Source: Desulfovibrio sp.
Lineage (GTDB): Bacteria; Bacillota; Dethiobacteria; DTU022
DNA length: 51,129 nt
Direction: 5' to 3'
Assembly: GCA_020060545.1 (NCBI GenBank)
Contig: JAGUZX010000057.1
Span: 1-51,129, forward strand
This document shows, one piece after another, positions 7,840 through 15,234 of the stretch (its first letter is position 1; the number at the start of each line of letters is the position of its first letter). Under the pieces are notes generated by a model. The model was not told where the DNA came from. It searched no databases and saw only the letters and a program-made list of their open reading frames with translations. The position numbers and the translations under genes are program-made.

Positions 7840-8910
7840 ATGCCCGTTGAAGAACTCTACGGCTTTGCCACGGGAATCGGCAGTACGCCTCATACCTGTC
7901 CCGGGGAAGCCCTGGCGCTAATTGATACATACTTGAAAGCAGTCCCGCATTGGCCCCAGCTTCCCCGGCGCAGCGCCGCCGAAGGGTTCGCCGCCCAATA
8001 TCTCGCCCCTCTTTTCAAACGGGGCCTAATCGCCCTAAACGCCGCCGGTTCTCCTTATTTTACCACCGACGATCCCCATTGGGAAGCGCGCGCCTTCAGT
8101 TTCTATGAAATGCTCCTGGACGAAAAAAACCTGGCGGAATTTGCCTTTCCTCAGGAAGCGGCCGCCGGGTTTTATGCTTTCCTGGAGTCCGCGGAGCGCT
8201 TTCCCGGGGCGGCACTTTGCGTGAAGGGGCAGATCAGCGGCCCGGTTACCCTCGGTTTCCAGGTAAACGACCCTTATGGGCGGCCATCCTTTTACGATGA
8301 CACCCTCCGGGAAATACTAGTCAAGACGCTGGCGGGGCAGGCCCGCTGGCAAACACAATGTCTTAAGTCGCTGGGCCTGCCGGCCCTGGTCTTCATTGAC
8401 GACCCCGGCCTGTACGGCTACGGCAGCTCCATCTCCGTCGGGTTGGGGCGATCCGAGATCCAGTCCGCCTTGGGCGAGGTAATCGAGGGTATCCGCGGTG
8501 CGGGAGGGATGACCGGGGTGCACTGCTGCGCCGGCCCGGACTGGTCGCTGCTCCTGGAGCTGCCCCTGGAGATGATTAGTTTTGACGCTTACGCTTATTT
8601 TTCTTCGCTGCAGGTATACAGCAAAGCGCTTGACCTGTTCCTGGCCAACGGGGGCGCCCTGGCCTGGGGGATCGTTCCGGCTTCCGAGCAGGCGCTGGAA
8701 GAGGACGCCGGTTCGTTGCAGCGGTTGCTGTTTGAAAGAATGGAGACCCTGGCCGGCCAGGGGGTAAACGAGGCCAGGCTGCGCCGGCAGCTGATGATTA
8801 CCCCTTCTTGCGGCACCGGTACGCTGCAGCCGGTCCTGGCCGAAAGAATATACCGTTTGACCGCCTCCCTGGCGGATAGATTAGCGAAGAGGGAGCCGTA
8901 CAATGGATGA
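7840..8910 (+). CDS. Core-MetE-like methyltransferase (UROD/MetE superfamily)
   Basis: This 356-residue single-barrel protein resembles only the C-terminal catalytic half of cobalamin-independent methionine synthase. The zinc ligands can be placed: His228 and Cys230 in TGVHCCAGPDW and Cys324 in ITPSCGTGTL. The N terminus FATGIGSTPH is typical of the short UROD/MetE group. Full MetE is about twice as long and carries a folate-binding N-terminal barrel, absent here. Short proteins of this kind in anaerobes and archaea are known or proposed to make methionine from a methylated corrinoid protein, so that role is inferred by family. The stop overlaps the next start by eight bases, indicating translational coupling to the M42 peptidase genes. 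Confidence 0.75.
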   Translation: MPVEELYGFATGIGSTPHTCPGEALALIDTYLKAVPHWPQLPRRSAAEGFAAQYLAPLFKRGLIALNAAGSPYFTTDDPHWEARAFSFYEMLLDEKNLAEFAFPQEAAAGFYAFLESAERFPGAALCVKGQISGPVTLGFQVNDPYGRPSFYDDTLREILVKTLAGQARWQTQCLKSLGLPALVFIDDPGLYGYGSSISVGLGRSEIQSALGEVIEGIRGAGGMTGVHCCAGPDWSLLLELPLEMISFDAYAYFSSLQVYSKALDLFLANGGALAWGIVPASEQALEEDAGSLQRLLFERMETLAGQGVNEARLRRQLMITPSCGTGTLQPVLAERIYRLTASLADRLAKREPYNG

Positions 8911-9973
8911 AAAAGCGCTGCAAGAGGTGTTGATGGAACTTTCCCGCACCGCCGGGGTATCCGGGCAGGAAGGCGATGCCGTCGCTGTGGCCTCCCGCTG
9001 CCTGCAGCCGTTTGTGACAAAGGTGGAGCGGGACCGTTTTGGCAACCTGATCGCCTTCAAACAGGGAGAGGAAACTAGTGATCCGCCTTTTTCCCTGGTG
9101 CTGGCGGCGCATATCGACGAGATCGGGGCGATGGTGACAAAGGTCGATGAAAGCGGGTTCCTCCGCTTTACCGGTATCGGCGGCATCGATCCACGCGTCC
9201 TGCTGGGCCAGGCGGTGGAGGTGCACGGCCGGAACAGGCTCAAAGGGGTAATCGGGGCGCTCGCGCCGCACCTGCTTACCGAAAAAGAGCGCCAGAAAGA
9301 GTTAAAAATGGAAGAACTTTATATCGACATCGGCTTCGACGAAGCGCAGGCGACGGAACAGGTCCGGGTAGGCGACTTTGTATCCCTCGCGCAGGCTCCC
9401 CTGGCCATGCAGGCGGGGGGCTGCATCTCCGGTAAATCGCTGGACAACCGCGCCGGGGTGGCGGCGTTAATCGTTTGCGCGGCGGAGCTCGCGGGTGTCC
9501 GCCACCGCTGCAACGTCTATTTTACGGCTACCCTGCAGGAAGAGGTGGGCCTGCGCGGCGCGATCACCGCCGCGTACGGCCTCGTTCCCGACCTGGCCAT
9601 AGCCGTCGACGTAACCCATGGGGAATGGCCCGGCCTTTCCTATCCCGAGGTGTTTGAGCTAGGCAAAGGCCCGGCGATCGGTTTGGGTCCCAACTTTCAT
9701 CCCGCCCTGACGCGGTCTCTGGAGGACTCGGCCCGGGAGAACCGCTTTCCTTACCAGGTTGAGCCGGTTCCGGGAGTTTCGGGCACAGACGCCTGGGTGT
9801 TCCAGGTATCGCGGGAGGGGATTCCCACCGCGCTCCTTTCCGTGCCGCTGCGCTACATGCACACACCGGTGGAGCTGTTGAATCTGGACGACCTTTTGAA
9901 TGCCGGACGGCTGTTGGCCGTATTTGCCCGCCGCCTGGACCGCCCGTTCGTGGAGGGATTAAAGTGTATCTAG
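8903..9973 (+). CDS. M42 family metallopeptidase (first of three)
   Basis: This 356-residue cytoplasmic M42 (FrvX/TET-type) aminopeptidase has a dimetal centre that can be assigned: His70 (AAHIDEIG), Asp181 (LDNRAG), catalytic Glu213 and Glu214 (LQEEVGLRGA), Asp236 (AVDVTHG) and His320 (RYMHTPVE). Members form large tetrahedral or ring assemblies and trim peptides. An alternative role for some members is endoglucanase-like, but that is poorly supported. The ATG overlaps the stop of the MetE-like gene, and its own stop overlaps the next M42 gene by ten bases, so the three peptidase genes belong to one operon. Confidence 0.9.
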   Translation: MDEKALQEVLMELSRTAGVSGQEGDAVAVASRCLQPFVTKVERDRFGNLIAFKQGEETSDPPFSLVLAAHIDEIGAMVTKVDESGFLRFTGIGGIDPRVLLGQAVEVHGRNRLKGVIGALAPHLLTEKERQKELKMEELYIDIGFDEAQATEQVRVGDFVSLAQAPLAMQAGGCISGKSLDNRAGVAALIVCAAELAGVRHRCNVYFTATLQEEVGLRGAITAAYGLVPDLAIAVDVTHGEWPGLSYPEVFELGKGPAIGLGPNFHPALTRSLEDSARENRFPYQVEPVPGVSGTDAWVFQVSREGIPTALLSVPLRYMHTPVELLNLDDLLNAGRLLAVFARRLDRPFVEGLKCI

Positions 9974-10971
9974 AAGAGCTTTCCAACCTGCCCGGTGTTT
10001 CCGGCGATGAGGGAAAGGTCCGCCGGGCGATCATTGAACTTTTGAACGGCCAACCGGTCCGGGTTGGCAGTGACAGCATGGGCAATGTGCTGGTGCGGAA
10101 AGAGGGCCGCGGCGGGAGCACCCGGGCCATGCTGGCCGCGCACATGGATGAAGTCGGGCTGATGGTGATTTCGATCGAGAAAAACGGCCTGCTCAAGTTT
10201 AAAGCCGTGGGGGGGATCGACAGCCGTGTCCTTGTGGCCAAAACGGTGCGGGTCGGCCCGGACGGCATCCCCGGGGTGATCGGCGGCAAGGCGGTGCACC
10301 TGCAAAAAGAGGCGGAATGGAAAAAGCCTTACGAAGTAGAGCAGCTTTTTATCGATATCGGGGCGAAAAACAAGGAAGAGGCCGAAAAATACGTGAAGAT
10401 CGGCGCCTATGTTTCTTTTGATACCGGCTTCGCTGCACTGGGCGACGGCTGCTGCCTGGGCAAAGCCTTCGATGACCGGGCCGGTTGCGCCGCAATCCTG
10501 GAGCTGCTGATGGAGAAAGACGGTCCCGGTTTTGACGCGGCTTTTACCGTTCAGGAAGAGGTCGGTGCGCGGGGGGCGCGGGTGGCCGCGTACACGCTGA
10601 AACCGGAGCGCGCCCTGGCGCTGGAGGGGACCGCCGCCGCGGATACCCCGGGCACCGCGAAGGAAAAATCAAGCACGATGCTTGGGTGCGGCCCGGCCGT
10701 CAGTATCATGGACCGGTCTTTGATTGTAAACCGGGAGATCCTGCAGCAGATAATCAAGGCGGGAGAGAACGCGGGCGTGCCTTTTCAATTCCGACGCTTT
10801 ACCGGGGGAGGCACTGATGCCGGAGCGATCGCCCTGTCCCGGGAAGGGGTCAAGGCGGGGGTGGTGGCGGTGCCCTGCCGCTACATCCATTCTCCCCTGA
10901 GCATCCTGAAGGAGAGCGATTATAAACAGACGGTAAACCTGGTGCGGGCCTGGCTGGAGTCGCTGGCCTGA
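9964..10971 (+). CDS. M42 family metallopeptidase (second of three)
   Basis: This 335-residue M42 peptidase has ligands His60 (AAHMDEVG), Asp170 (FDDRAG), Glu198/Glu199 (VQEEVGARGA), Glu221 (ALEGTAAADTP) and His309 (RYIHSP). The fourth ligand is glutamate where both neighbours have aspartate, a substitution known in part of the family that suggests different metal or substrate preference. The GTG start at 9964 has GGAGGG upstream and overlaps the preceding gene by ten bases. It is clearly diverged from its neighbours, so the array is not a recent duplication. Confidence 0.9.
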   Translation: MYLEELSNLPGVSGDEGKVRRAIIELLNGQPVRVGSDSMGNVLVRKEGRGGSTRAMLAAHMDEVGLMVISIEKNGLLKFKAVGGIDSRVLVAKTVRVGPDGIPGVIGGKAVHLQKEAEWKKPYEVEQLFIDIGAKNKEEAEKYVKIGAYVSFDTGFAALGDGCCLGKAFDDRAGCAAILELLMEKDGPGFDAAFTVQEEVGARGARVAAYTLKPERALALEGTAAADTPGTAKEKSSTMLGCGPAVSIMDRSLIVNREILQQIIKAGENAGVPFQFRRFTGGGTDAGAIALSREGVKAGVVAVPCRYIHSPLSILKESDYKQTVNLVRAWLESLA

Positions 10972-11016
10972 GCCGGCCGGCCGTACCGTAAATAAATCAG
11001 CAAGGTGGAGATGGTA

Positions 11017-12006
11017 TTGGAATCTCTGATCAAAGACCTGTCGGAAGCCTACGGCCCGTCCGGGGAGGAAACCCTTGTCAGGACGCTGCTCGAGGACCTG
11101 ATCAAGGAACACGTGGACCGCACCTTTACCGACAACCTGGGCAACCTTTTTGCGCTCCGGGAAGGCCCGGCGCCGCTGCTCATGGTTTCGGCGCATATGG
11201 ATGAAATCGGCGTTATTGTCACCCACATCGACGAGAAAGGTTTTATCCGCCTGGCGCCTGTCGGCGGCCTGCTCCCCCACCTGCTGGTGGGGCAAAGGCT
11301 GCGCTTCAAGGACGGCACGGTAGGGACCGTTTACCATGAAAAGCTGAAAGAGATCAAGGAGCTGGACTGGTCCAAGCTCTACCTGGATATCGGGGCGGAG
11401 AGCGCTGCGGCGGCCCGGAAGCGCGTCGAAGTGGGAGACCTGGCCTGCCTGCACCAGCCATTTGCCGTCCTGGGGGAACGCTATTTGGGCAAAGCCATGG
11501 ACGACCGCGCCGGATGCGCCATCCTCCTGGAGGTTGCCCGCCGGCTGCCGCCTGAGCTGCCCCGGTCGGTCTGTTTTGTTTTTTCCGTGCAGGAAGAGGT
11601 GGGGCTGCGCGGCGCCATTACCGCCGCCTACCGGTTGAACCCCGGTTACGGCCTCGCCGTCGATGTGACCAGGGTCGGTGATACTCCCGAAGCTCCGTTA
11701 ATGGATATTGCCCTGGGAAAGGGCCCGGCCATTAAAGTCAAAGACAGTTCCATGATCAGCCATCCCCGGGTGCGCGGATTCATGATCGATACAGCCGTCG
11801 CGGCCGGTATCCCCTACCAGCTCGAAGTCCTTGAACGTGGCGGTACCGATGCCGGCGCAATCCACGTATCCAGGGAGGGGGTCCCGTCGGGCACCCTTTC
11901 CATCCCCTGCCGCTACGTGCATACCCCGTCGGAGATGGTCGACGCCGGCGACGTGCGGCATGCCGCCGCCCTGCTGGAAAAGCTGTGCGCGACCCCGTGG
12001 CCGTAG
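11017..12006 (+). CDS. M42 family metallopeptidase (third of three)
   Basis: This 329-residue M42 peptidase has His60 (SAHMDEIG), Asp162 (MDDRAG), Glu193/Glu194 (VQEEVGLRGA), Asp216 (AVDVTRVGDTP) and a late RYVHTPSE histidine. The start is uncertain: GTG 11005, ATG 11011 and TTG 11017 are all in frame. I prefer TTG 11017 because GGTGGAG lies six bases upstream and MESLIKDLSEAYGPSG aligns with family N termini. It follows the second M42 gene by about 45 bases and ends the cluster before the promoter of the pantothenate operon. Confidence 0.88.
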   Translation: MESLIKDLSEAYGPSGEETLVRTLLEDLIKEHVDRTFTDNLGNLFALREGPAPLLMVSAHMDEIGVIVTHIDEKGFIRLAPVGGLLPHLLVGQRLRFKDGTVGTVYHEKLKEIKELDWSKLYLDIGAESAAAARKRVEVGDLACLHQPFAVLGERYLGKAMDDRAGCAILLEVARRLPPELPRSVCFVFSVQEEVGLRGAITAAYRLNPGYGLAVDVTRVGDTPEAPLMDIALGKGPAIKVKDSSMISHPRVRGFMIDTAVAAGIPYQLEVLERGGTDAGAIHVSREGVPSGTLSIPCRYVHTPSEMVDAGDVRHAAALLEKLCATPWP

Positions 12007-12023
12007 GGGGACGGAAAAAAAGC

Positions 12024-12053
12024 TTGACTTGCCCCGGGGATTGGGTTTAAAAT
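12024..12053 (+). promoter_or_regulatory. Sigma-A promoter of the pantothenate operon
   Basis: TTGACT at 12024-12029 and TAAAAT at 12048-12053 are 18 bases apart, just behind the third M42 gene. Transcription from about 12060 would give a leader of roughly 180 bases before the first start codon at 12240. Confidence 0.6.
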
Positions 12054-12059
12054 GGAGGC

Positions 12060-12193
12060 GCCGGATGGCAGCTTATGGCAAGCGCTTGACCGGCTTTAAG
12101 GCTGTCTATGTCAAAAAATTGAATGGACCTGACTCTGCTTGGAGCCTTTGGACCGGGACAGAGGTACGCGCCAGTGGAAAGAGAAGCAAAAGT
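12060..12193 (+). ncRNA. Structured leader RNA, possible cis-regulator of the pan operon
   Basis: Between the promoter and the terminator the RNA can form two stem-loops. One pairs GGCAGCTT (12067) with AAGGCTGTC (12098). The other is the ten-pair stem CTCTG-CTTGG with CCGGG-A-CAGAG (about 12132-12162), containing one bulged A. With the terminator behind it, this is the layout of a transcriptional attenuator. A bulged-A stem ahead of panB-type genes recalls the pan RNA motif described for Firmicutes, but I cannot confirm the consensus. A separate small RNA about 165 bases long (for example 6S-like) is the alternative. T-box, TPP, SAM and cobalamin signatures are absent. Confidence 0.4.
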
Positions 12194-12226
12194 ACCTTCC
12201 TGTTCTTTTAAGGAAGGTCTTTTTTT
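12194..12226 (+). terminator. Intrinsic terminator in the pan operon leader
   Basis: The perfect 8-bp stem ACCTTCCT/AGGAAGGT with a nine-base loop is followed by C and seven T. It ends only 13 bases before the GTG of the DUF2520 gene, so it either attenuates the operon or ends an independent small RNA. Confidence 0.8.
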
Positions 12227-12239
12227 GGGAGGGAGAGCA

Positions 12240-13112
12240 GTGAAAAAAATCGCCGTAATCGGCGCAGGCAATGTGGGCACCGCCCTGGCCCAGGTGCTCC
12301 AGGACAAGGGATACGCTTTGGCCGGGGTTTGCTGCCGGACGGAAGCGTCGGCCGGCCGCGCCGCCGGGCGCTTGGGCTGCACTATTTTTACCGATCCGGG
12401 CGCCCTGGCCCGCCGGGCGGAGATTGTCTTCATAACAACGCCTGACCGCAGCATCGAGGCGGTATGCCGCCGCCTGGCCGGGAAAGAAGCGGTCGGTCCC
12501 GGGCAGGTCGTCCTGCATACCAGCGGGGCGCACAGCTCCTCCATCCTCGCCTCCGCCGGGGAGAGGGGAGCGGCGGTTCTCTCCATGCATCCCCTGCAGA
12601 CATTCCCCGATGTGGAAGCCGGTATCCGCAATTTAAAGGGTTCCTACTTTACGCTGGAAGGGGATCAGCGCGCGCTGCCGGTCGGCCTCGCCCTGGTTGA
12701 AGCGCTTGAAGGCCGGCCGCTGACCATCCCCACCGCCATGAAACCGCTCTACCATGCCGCCGCTTGCGTAGCCTGTAATTATTTTGTAAGTTTAATCGGC
12801 CTGGCCTTGCAGATGATGGAGAAGGCCGGCGTGCCGGGACGGGAGGCGCTGCCGGCGCTGCTGCCCCTGGTTGAGGGTACGCTGAACAATATCAAGCGGG
12901 TCGGCGTGCCGGCGGCGCTTACCGGACCGATCGACCGGGGCGATCACGGCACCGTCGCCGCTCATCTCCGGGTAATCGAGGAGGTAATGCCGGCGGCAAA
13001 GGAGCTTTACTGCAGCCTGGGCCGGCAAACCGCCCAAACGGCCAGGGCCAAAGGGACCCTGGACGAGGCGGGCCGGCGCGAATTTCAGAATTTGCTGCAC
13101 CAGGATAGTTGA
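12240..13112 (+). CDS. Rossmann-fold/DUF2520 oxidoreductase-like protein
   Basis: This 290-residue protein has an N-terminal NAD(P)-binding fold, KKIAVIGAGNVGTALAQVL, then LHTSGAHSSSILAS, SMHPLQTFPD and a C-terminal all-helical DUF2520 domain (AMKPLYHAAACVACNY and LTGPIDRGDHGTVAAHL). The architecture resembles 6-phosphogluconate dehydrogenase-fold reductases. The GTG at 12240 has GGGAGGGAG upstream. It is the first gene before panB and panC. Ketopantoate reduction is the only step between the PanB and PanC reactions, so an alternative ketopantoate reductase role is a reasonable inference, but it is not shown for this family as far as I know. Confidence 0.82.
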   Translation: MKKIAVIGAGNVGTALAQVLQDKGYALAGVCCRTEASAGRAAGRLGCTIFTDPGALARRAEIVFITTPDRSIEAVCRRLAGKEAVGPGQVVLHTSGAHSSSILASAGERGAAVLSMHPLQTFPDVEAGIRNLKGSYFTLEGDQRALPVGLALVEALEGRPLTIPTAMKPLYHAAACVACNYFVSLIGLALQMMEKAGVPGREALPALLPLVEGTLNNIKRVGVPAALTGPIDRGDHGTVAAHLRVIEEVMPAAKELYCSLGRQTAQTARAKGTLDEAGRREFQNLLHQDS

Positions 13113-13151
13113 AAGAGACGTTTCCGAAAATTATGCATGGAGGTGTTAAAG

Positions 13152-14000
13152 TTGAACGCACAGAAGGTAACCACGCTGACGCTGCGGGAGAAAAAGGCCG
13201 GGGGCGAAAAGATAACGATGCTCACCGCCTATGACTTCCCCACCGCGGTGCTGGTGGACGAAGCCGGAGTTGACACGATCCTGGTCGGAGACTCCCTGGG
13301 TATGGTCGTTTTGGGGTACACCGATACTCTGGCCGTTACCCTGGACGATATGATCCACCACGGGCGGGCGGTAGCCCGGGGGGTCAAACGGGCGATGGTA
13401 ATTATCGATCTGCCCTTCATGACCTACCAGATCAGCCGGGAACAGGCCATGTCCAGCGCCGGCAGGGTGATCCGGGAAACCGGGGCACAGGCCGTCAAAC
13501 TTGAGGGCGGCGCGGAGATCGCCGAGGCGGTGCGCGGCATCACCGGGGCGGGGGTGCCCGTCCTGGGCCACCTGGGCTTGACCCCCCAATCGGTGGGGCA
13601 GCTGGGCGGCTATAAGGTACAGGGGAAAGATGCGGCCACCGCGCGCAAGCTTCTTGACGATGCCCTGACCCTCGAGGCGGCGGGCGCCTTTGGCGTAGTG
13701 CTCGAGTGCGTGCCCTGGCCGCTGGCCAAGTTGATCACCGAGAAACTTACCATCCCCACCATCGGGATCGGGGCCGGCCTCTTTTGCGACGGGCAGGTTT
13801 TGGTTTACCACGACGTGATGGGGCTTTATACCGGCCACCGGCCCAAGTTCGTCAAACAGTACGCCAATGCGCGCGAGGAGATGCTGAAAGGGGTAGCCGC
13901 CTACATCCGGGAAGTGCAGGAAGGCTGTTTCCCCTCGGAGGAACACGGTTTCGGCATGCCCGAGTCCGTAATTGAAAAGTTAAAGGGTCAGACCCCTTAA
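13152..14000 (+). CDS. panB: 3-methyl-2-oxobutanoate hydroxymethyltransferase
   Basis: This roughly 282-residue enzyme transfers a hydroxymethyl group from methylene-tetrahydrofolate to 2-oxoisovalerate to give ketopantoate. The barrel motifs are present: MLTAYDFPTAVLVDEAGVD, ILVGDSLGMVVLGY (metal-binding Asp), MTYQ, AVKLEGG, LGHLGLTPQS and TIGIGAG. The TTG at 13152 is preferred because GGAGGTG ends six bases before it; the in-frame ATG at 13137 overlaps that site. The last residues (KLKGQTP) and the stop are encoded inside a dispersed palindrome at 13977-14003, so the natural C terminus has been altered. panC follows after 21 bases. Confidence 0.95.
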   Translation: MNAQKVTTLTLREKKAGGEKITMLTAYDFPTAVLVDEAGVDTILVGDSLGMVVLGYTDTLAVTLDDMIHHGRAVARGVKRAMVIIDLPFMTYQISREQAMSSAGRVIRETGAQAVKLEGGAEIAEAVRGITGAGVPVLGHLGLTPQSVGQLGGYKVQGKDAATARKLLDDALTLEAAGAFGVVLECVPWPLAKLITEKLTIPTIGIGAGLFCDGQVLVYHDVMGLYTGHRPKFVKQYANAREEMLKGVAAYIREVQEGCFPSEEHGFGMPESVIEKLKGQTP

Positions 14001-14003
14001 CTT
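13977..14003. repeat. Dispersed palindrome GGGTC-A-GACCC overlapping the panB stop
   Basis: Two 13-base arms with one mismatch surround a central A at 13990. The palindrome supplies the final codons and the stop of panB. The layout, a GC core, single central A and AT-rich flanks, is the same as in the repeat at 4361-4401 although the sequence differs. Confidence 0.7.
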
Positions 14004-14021
14004 ATTGTCGGGAGGATGCCA

Positions 14022-14867
14022 GTGGAAATCGCCGAGAACATTAACGAGCTGCGGGAGAAAGTCCGCGTCCTTCAGGATCAGAAAGTGATTACCGGATTTG
14101 TGCCGACGATGGGCTTCCTGCACCGGGGCCACCTCTCCCTCCTGGAAAAAGCCCGCCTTGAGACGGACTACGTTATTTTAAGCATATTTGTAAACCCGCT
14201 GCAATTCGGCCGGGGCGAGGATTTGGACAACTACCCCCGCGATTTGCCCGGCGATCTGCGGCAAGCCCGCGCTGCGGGCTGCGGCCTGGTATACCTGCCC
14301 CGGGAAGAGGAGCTCTACCCGCCCGGTTACAATACCTACGTTACTGTGGAGGGCTTGACGGAAGGCCTTTGCGGCGCCTCCCGGCCCGGCCATTTCCGCG
14401 GGGTCGCCACGATCGTCGCCAAGCTGTTTAACCTGGTCCAGCCGGCAAAAGCCTACTTCGGACAGAAGGATTACCAGCAGGCGCAGGTGATTAAGAAAAT
14501 GGTTGCCGACCTGAACATGGACTTGGAAGTTGTGATCTGCCCGACCGTCCGCGAAAGCGACGGCTTAGCCATGAGTTCACGCAACAGCTATCTCAGCCCA
14601 CCGGAGCGGGCAGCGGCGGTGGTGCTTTACCGCGCCCTGCGCGAAGGTGAAGCGGCTATCGCCCTGGGGGAGAGGGACGGAGCGGCCGTGGAGGAACGGA
14701 TGCGGCAGGTAATCAACGCGGAACCGCTGGCTTCGATCGACTACCTGGCTGTGGTGGACGGGGAAATACTGCGGCCGCTTAAACTTTTGCGCAACACAGT
14801 TGTCCTGGCCGGGGCGATTAAAATCGGCCGGACCCGGCTGATCGACAACATCATCGTAAAAATTTAG
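14022..14867 (+). CDS. panC: Pantothenate synthetase (pantoate-beta-alanine ligase)
   Basis: This roughly 281-residue enzyme joins pantoate and beta-alanine at the expense of ATP to make pantothenate. The nucleotidyltransferase motifs are clear: FVPTMGFLHRGHLSLL (HxGH type), SIFVNPLQFG, the FGQKDYQQ motif and the C-terminal MSSRNSYL loop (KMSKS-like). Length matches the family. The GTG at 14022 lies six bases after GGAGG, whereas the ATG at 14016 directly abuts it; I prefer the GTG. It is the last gene of the operon. panD is not in the window. Confidence 0.95.
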   Translation: MEIAENINELREKVRVLQDQKVITGFVPTMGFLHRGHLSLLEKARLETDYVILSIFVNPLQFGRGEDLDNYPRDLPGDLRQARAAGCGLVYLPREEELYPPGYNTYVTVEGLTEGLCGASRPGHFRGVATIVAKLFNLVQPAKAYFGQKDYQQAQVIKKMVADLNMDLEVVICPTVRESDGLAMSSRNSYLSPPERAAAVVLYRALREGEAAIALGERDGAAVEERMRQVINAEPLASIDYLAVVDGEILRPLKLLRNTVVLAGAIKIGRTRLIDNIIVKI

Positions 14868-15093
14868 GGGGACAGTATACATAATTTTGCACTATCCGCC
14901 AAGGAAAATGACCGGACAGCATACTAAATTTAACAATATCCTGCAAGAAAATGATCGGGGTTAAGTGTACGCACAAATTGACTTAAATTTACTTAAAGTT
15001 GAGAATTAAGGATACTGTCCCCGGAATTCCGGTGGAGAATTAAGGATACTGTCTCCGGAGTTCCCGGCCGGGAATTAAGGATACTGCCTCCGA
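14867..15093. repeat. Cluster of GGGGACAG-type repeats (decayed element)
   Basis: Immediately after the panC stop, GGGGACAGTAT (14868-14878) is the exact inverted complement of ATACTGTCCCC at 15012-15022. The right-hand copy belongs to three imperfect direct repeats of a GAATTAAGGATACTGTCTCC-like unit starting near 15001, 15035 and 15070 (period 34-35). A further degenerate inverted copy lies at about 14922. No open frame is present in the 14868-15234 gap. The pattern fits a decayed small mobile element or REP-like cluster. Confidence 0.65.
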
Positions 15094-15126
15094 ATTATTC
15101 GAATTCAGAATTCACTTCAGTCTTTT

Positions 15127-15155
15127 TTGACTGCCTGGCGGTAATATGATATTAT
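15127..15155 (+). promoter_or_regulatory. Sigma-A promoter upstream of the aminomutase gene
   Basis: TTGACT at 15127-15132 and TATTAT at 15150-15155 are spaced by 17 bases, 80 bases before the GTG start at 15235. Confidence 0.6.
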
Positions 15156-15234
15156 AAAAACATAGTTACACTAGTACCGAACATAGAATACCGTATAGAA
15201 AGGTTGATCAAAGTGTAAGAGGGGAGGGGTAGTC

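Noticed and set aside
10669-11454. A 261-codon minus-strand open frame across two M42 genes
   Set aside because: It overlaps the metal-ligand motifs of two clear M42 genes in antisense and lacks a ribosome binding site or family pattern.
12060-12193. Possible T-box, SAM, TPP or cobalamin riboswitch before the pan operon
   Set aside because: None of the conserved sequence boxes of these classes is present. Only a generic structured leader can be supported.
13146-13946. A 266-codon minus-strand open frame opposite panB
   Set aside because: It is antisense to panB throughout. panB motifs and codon use are unambiguous.
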